A stretch of 13,650 nucleotides of DNA from Sphaerochaetaceae bacterium (GTDB lineage: Bacteria > Spirochaetota > Spirochaetia > Sphaerochaetales > Sphaerochaetaceae). The notes below the pieces were generated by a model, which did not search any database, had not been told where the DNA came from, and saw only the letters and a list, made by a program, of their open reading frames with translations. The stretch is from assembly GCA_016302165.1 (NCBI GenBank), contig JAEDOD010000041.1:1-13650 (forward strand), in the 5' to 3' direction. The position numbers were made by a program, and so were the translations under genes. Each line of letters starts with the position of its first letter. Positions within the stretch are counted from its first letter, which is position 1. Of the stretch, positions 12,688-13,650 are shown in pieces.

Positions 12688-13650
12688 TCAGTCGTCGATT
12701 GCTCCCAGACCTGCAGGTGCAATTCCCTTTGCCTTTGCAGCTGCGTATGTCTTGTCAACAACCAGCTTTCCGGAAAGGATGTCTGCTGCTGCTGCATCAG
12801 CTGCTGCAATTGCTTCAGCCTTCAGCTCAGCGTTTGCCTTGGAATATCCAACACCTTCGTTCATCATGTTCTGTGTGACGACGCCACCATTCCATGTTCC
12901 GTCCTTGACCTTGTTAAGAGCATCGAGAGTTGAGTTCTCGACCATCTTGAGCATGGATGTGAGGACAGCTGACTTACCTGCTGTGTATACACCGTCTTCA
13001 TACTGGTCGGAGTCTACACCGATAGCCCAGACGTTCTTGCCGGCAAGTCTCTCTTCCTTAGCCTGGTTGATTACACCAAGTCCGCTTCCACCTGCTGCTG
13101 CGAAGATGCAGTAGACGCCACTGTCATACATAGACTTGGCAGCTGTCTTTGCAGAAGCTGGATCGCCCCAGCTGTTTACGTAGTAGTCAACGATCTGTGC
13201 ATCTGGATAGACGCTCTTGACGCCTTCGATGTAACCGATCTCGAACTTTGTGATTGTAGCACCTGCAACACCACCGACAAATCCGAACTTAGGATTGGCG
13301 ATGCCATCTGCCTTAGCCTGTGTAGCTGCTGCAACACCGACAAGGTAGGATCCCTGCTCCTCTTCATAGATGTACTGTGTGAGGTTTGGAGTCTGTGGGA
13401 GGTAGTCTACGTCAACGATGATGAACTTCTGGTCTGGGTAGAGAGCTGCAACTTCAGTAAGAGCATCACCCCATGTGAAACCTGTTGTGATGATCAGGTC
13501 CCAGTCTGCTTCAGAAGCGTTCTTCAGGTTTGGAACATAGTCATCAGCTGTCTGGGCTGTGATGTTCTCATAGAGTGTTCCTCTTCCTGCACCGCCGTCG
13601 CCATAGAAGGAAAGGATTCCTCTCCAAGCTGCTGCGTTGAAGGACTTGTC
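12688..13650 (-). CDS. BMP/TmpC (PnrA)-family nucleoside-binding protein (operon A), N-terminus beyond window
   Basis: The reading frame is open without interruption from the TGA at 12688-12690 to the right edge, giving 320 residues. No in-frame ATG, GTG or TTG appears upstream of 13131, so a search for start codons alone would truncate it there. The first visible residues, DKSFN, correspond to DRSFN at 43-47 of the operon B paralogue. About 40 N-terminal residues including the signal peptide are therefore missing from view. Other landmarks are FEIGYIEG (the FxxGFxxG-type motif), CIFAAAGGSG and GVDSDQ in the ligand region. The C-terminal tail is Ala-rich and ends GLGAIDD. It is the first visible gene of operon A. 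Its role is capturing a nucleoside for the adjoining ABC complex; the three downstream nucleoside-cleaving enzymes support a nucleoside ligand. Whether it is a lipoprotein cannot be seen. Confidence 0.92.
   Translation of the reverse strand, partial: DKSFNAAAWRGILSFYGDGGAGRGTLYENITAQTADDYVPNLKNASEADWDLIITTGFTWGDALTEVAALYPDQKFIIVDVDYLPQTPNLTQYIYEEEQGSYLVGVAAATQAKADGIANPKFGFVGGVAGATITKFEIGYIEGVKSVYPDAQIVDYYVNSWGDPASAKTAAKSMYDSGVYCIFAAAGGSGLGVINQAKEERLAGKNVWAIGVDSDQYEDGVYTAGKSAVLTSMLKMVENSTLDALNKVKDGTWNGGVVTQNMMNEGVGYSKANAELKAEAIAAADAAAADILSGKLVVDKTYAAAKAKGIAPAGLGAIDD

Noticed and set aside
1..13650. Mobile elements, CRISPR arrays, tRNA or rRNA genes, toxin-antitoxin or defence genes
   Set aside because: No transposase or integrase motifs, terminal repeats, regularly spaced repeats or tRNA-like folds were seen; the window is fully accounted for by transport, salvage, one redox-like and one metal-transport gene.

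Overview
The window is bacterial, dense and almost entirely genic: 13 protein genes, 12 on the minus strand and one (5853-6395) on the plus strand. No gap exceeds 300 bp; the largest (5618-5852, 235 bp) is a divergent promoter region. A spirochaete (Sphaerochaeta/Treponema-like) is my best guess. The reasons are the binding-protein signal peptide ending in FAQGAAES, which resembles many spirochaetal periplasmic proteins, and the similarity of the whole system to the Treponema TmpC/PnrA-type purine nucleoside transporters. This is a family-level impression, not a database result.

Layout, read in the minus direction from the right edge. Operon A covers about 13650 to 6427. It holds a BMP/TmpC-family substrate-binding protein (N-terminus cut off by the window edge), a tandem-domain ABC ATPase, a long and a short permease, then three nucleoside-cleaving enzymes: DeoD-type purine nucleoside phosphorylase, an IunH-type nucleoside hydrolase and a trimeric-class purine nucleoside phosphorylase. 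The genes overlap by 1-4 bp or sit within about 20-110 bp of each other. The operon ends against a plus-strand flavodoxin-like gene, with a strong hairpin in the 31-bp convergent gap. Operon B covers 5617 to 869. It is a second, complete BMP-type transporter in the same gene order (binding protein, ATPase, long permease, short permease) behind a good sigma-70-like promoter, and it has no attached enzymes. Downstream of it, behind a small hairpin, is a ZIP-family metal transporter (9-770).

Functionally, operon A reads as a nucleoside uptake and breakdown unit. The binding protein captures a nucleoside in the periplasm, the ABC complex imports it, and the enzymes release base plus ribose-1-phosphate (phosphorylases) or free ribose (hydrolase). 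Operon B is a diverged paralogue that probably takes a related ligand. The two operons share fine architecture. Each has a GC-rich hairpin 21-22 nt after the binding-protein stop codon and a second dyad before the ATPase start. Each also has the same ATPase/permease stop-start junction, and two stretches of the ATPase genes are identical at DNA level despite clear protein divergence.

I found no RNA genes, CRISPR arrays, insertion sequences or phage genes. I do not see a wholly new system here. The points worth a second look are regulatory (intra-operon hairpins, including a UUCG-capped terminator-like hairpin just before the deoD ribosome-binding site), enzymatic (three nucleoside-cleaving enzymes together, an unusual DeoD active-site segment) and evolutionary (paralogous operons with islands of DNA identity).
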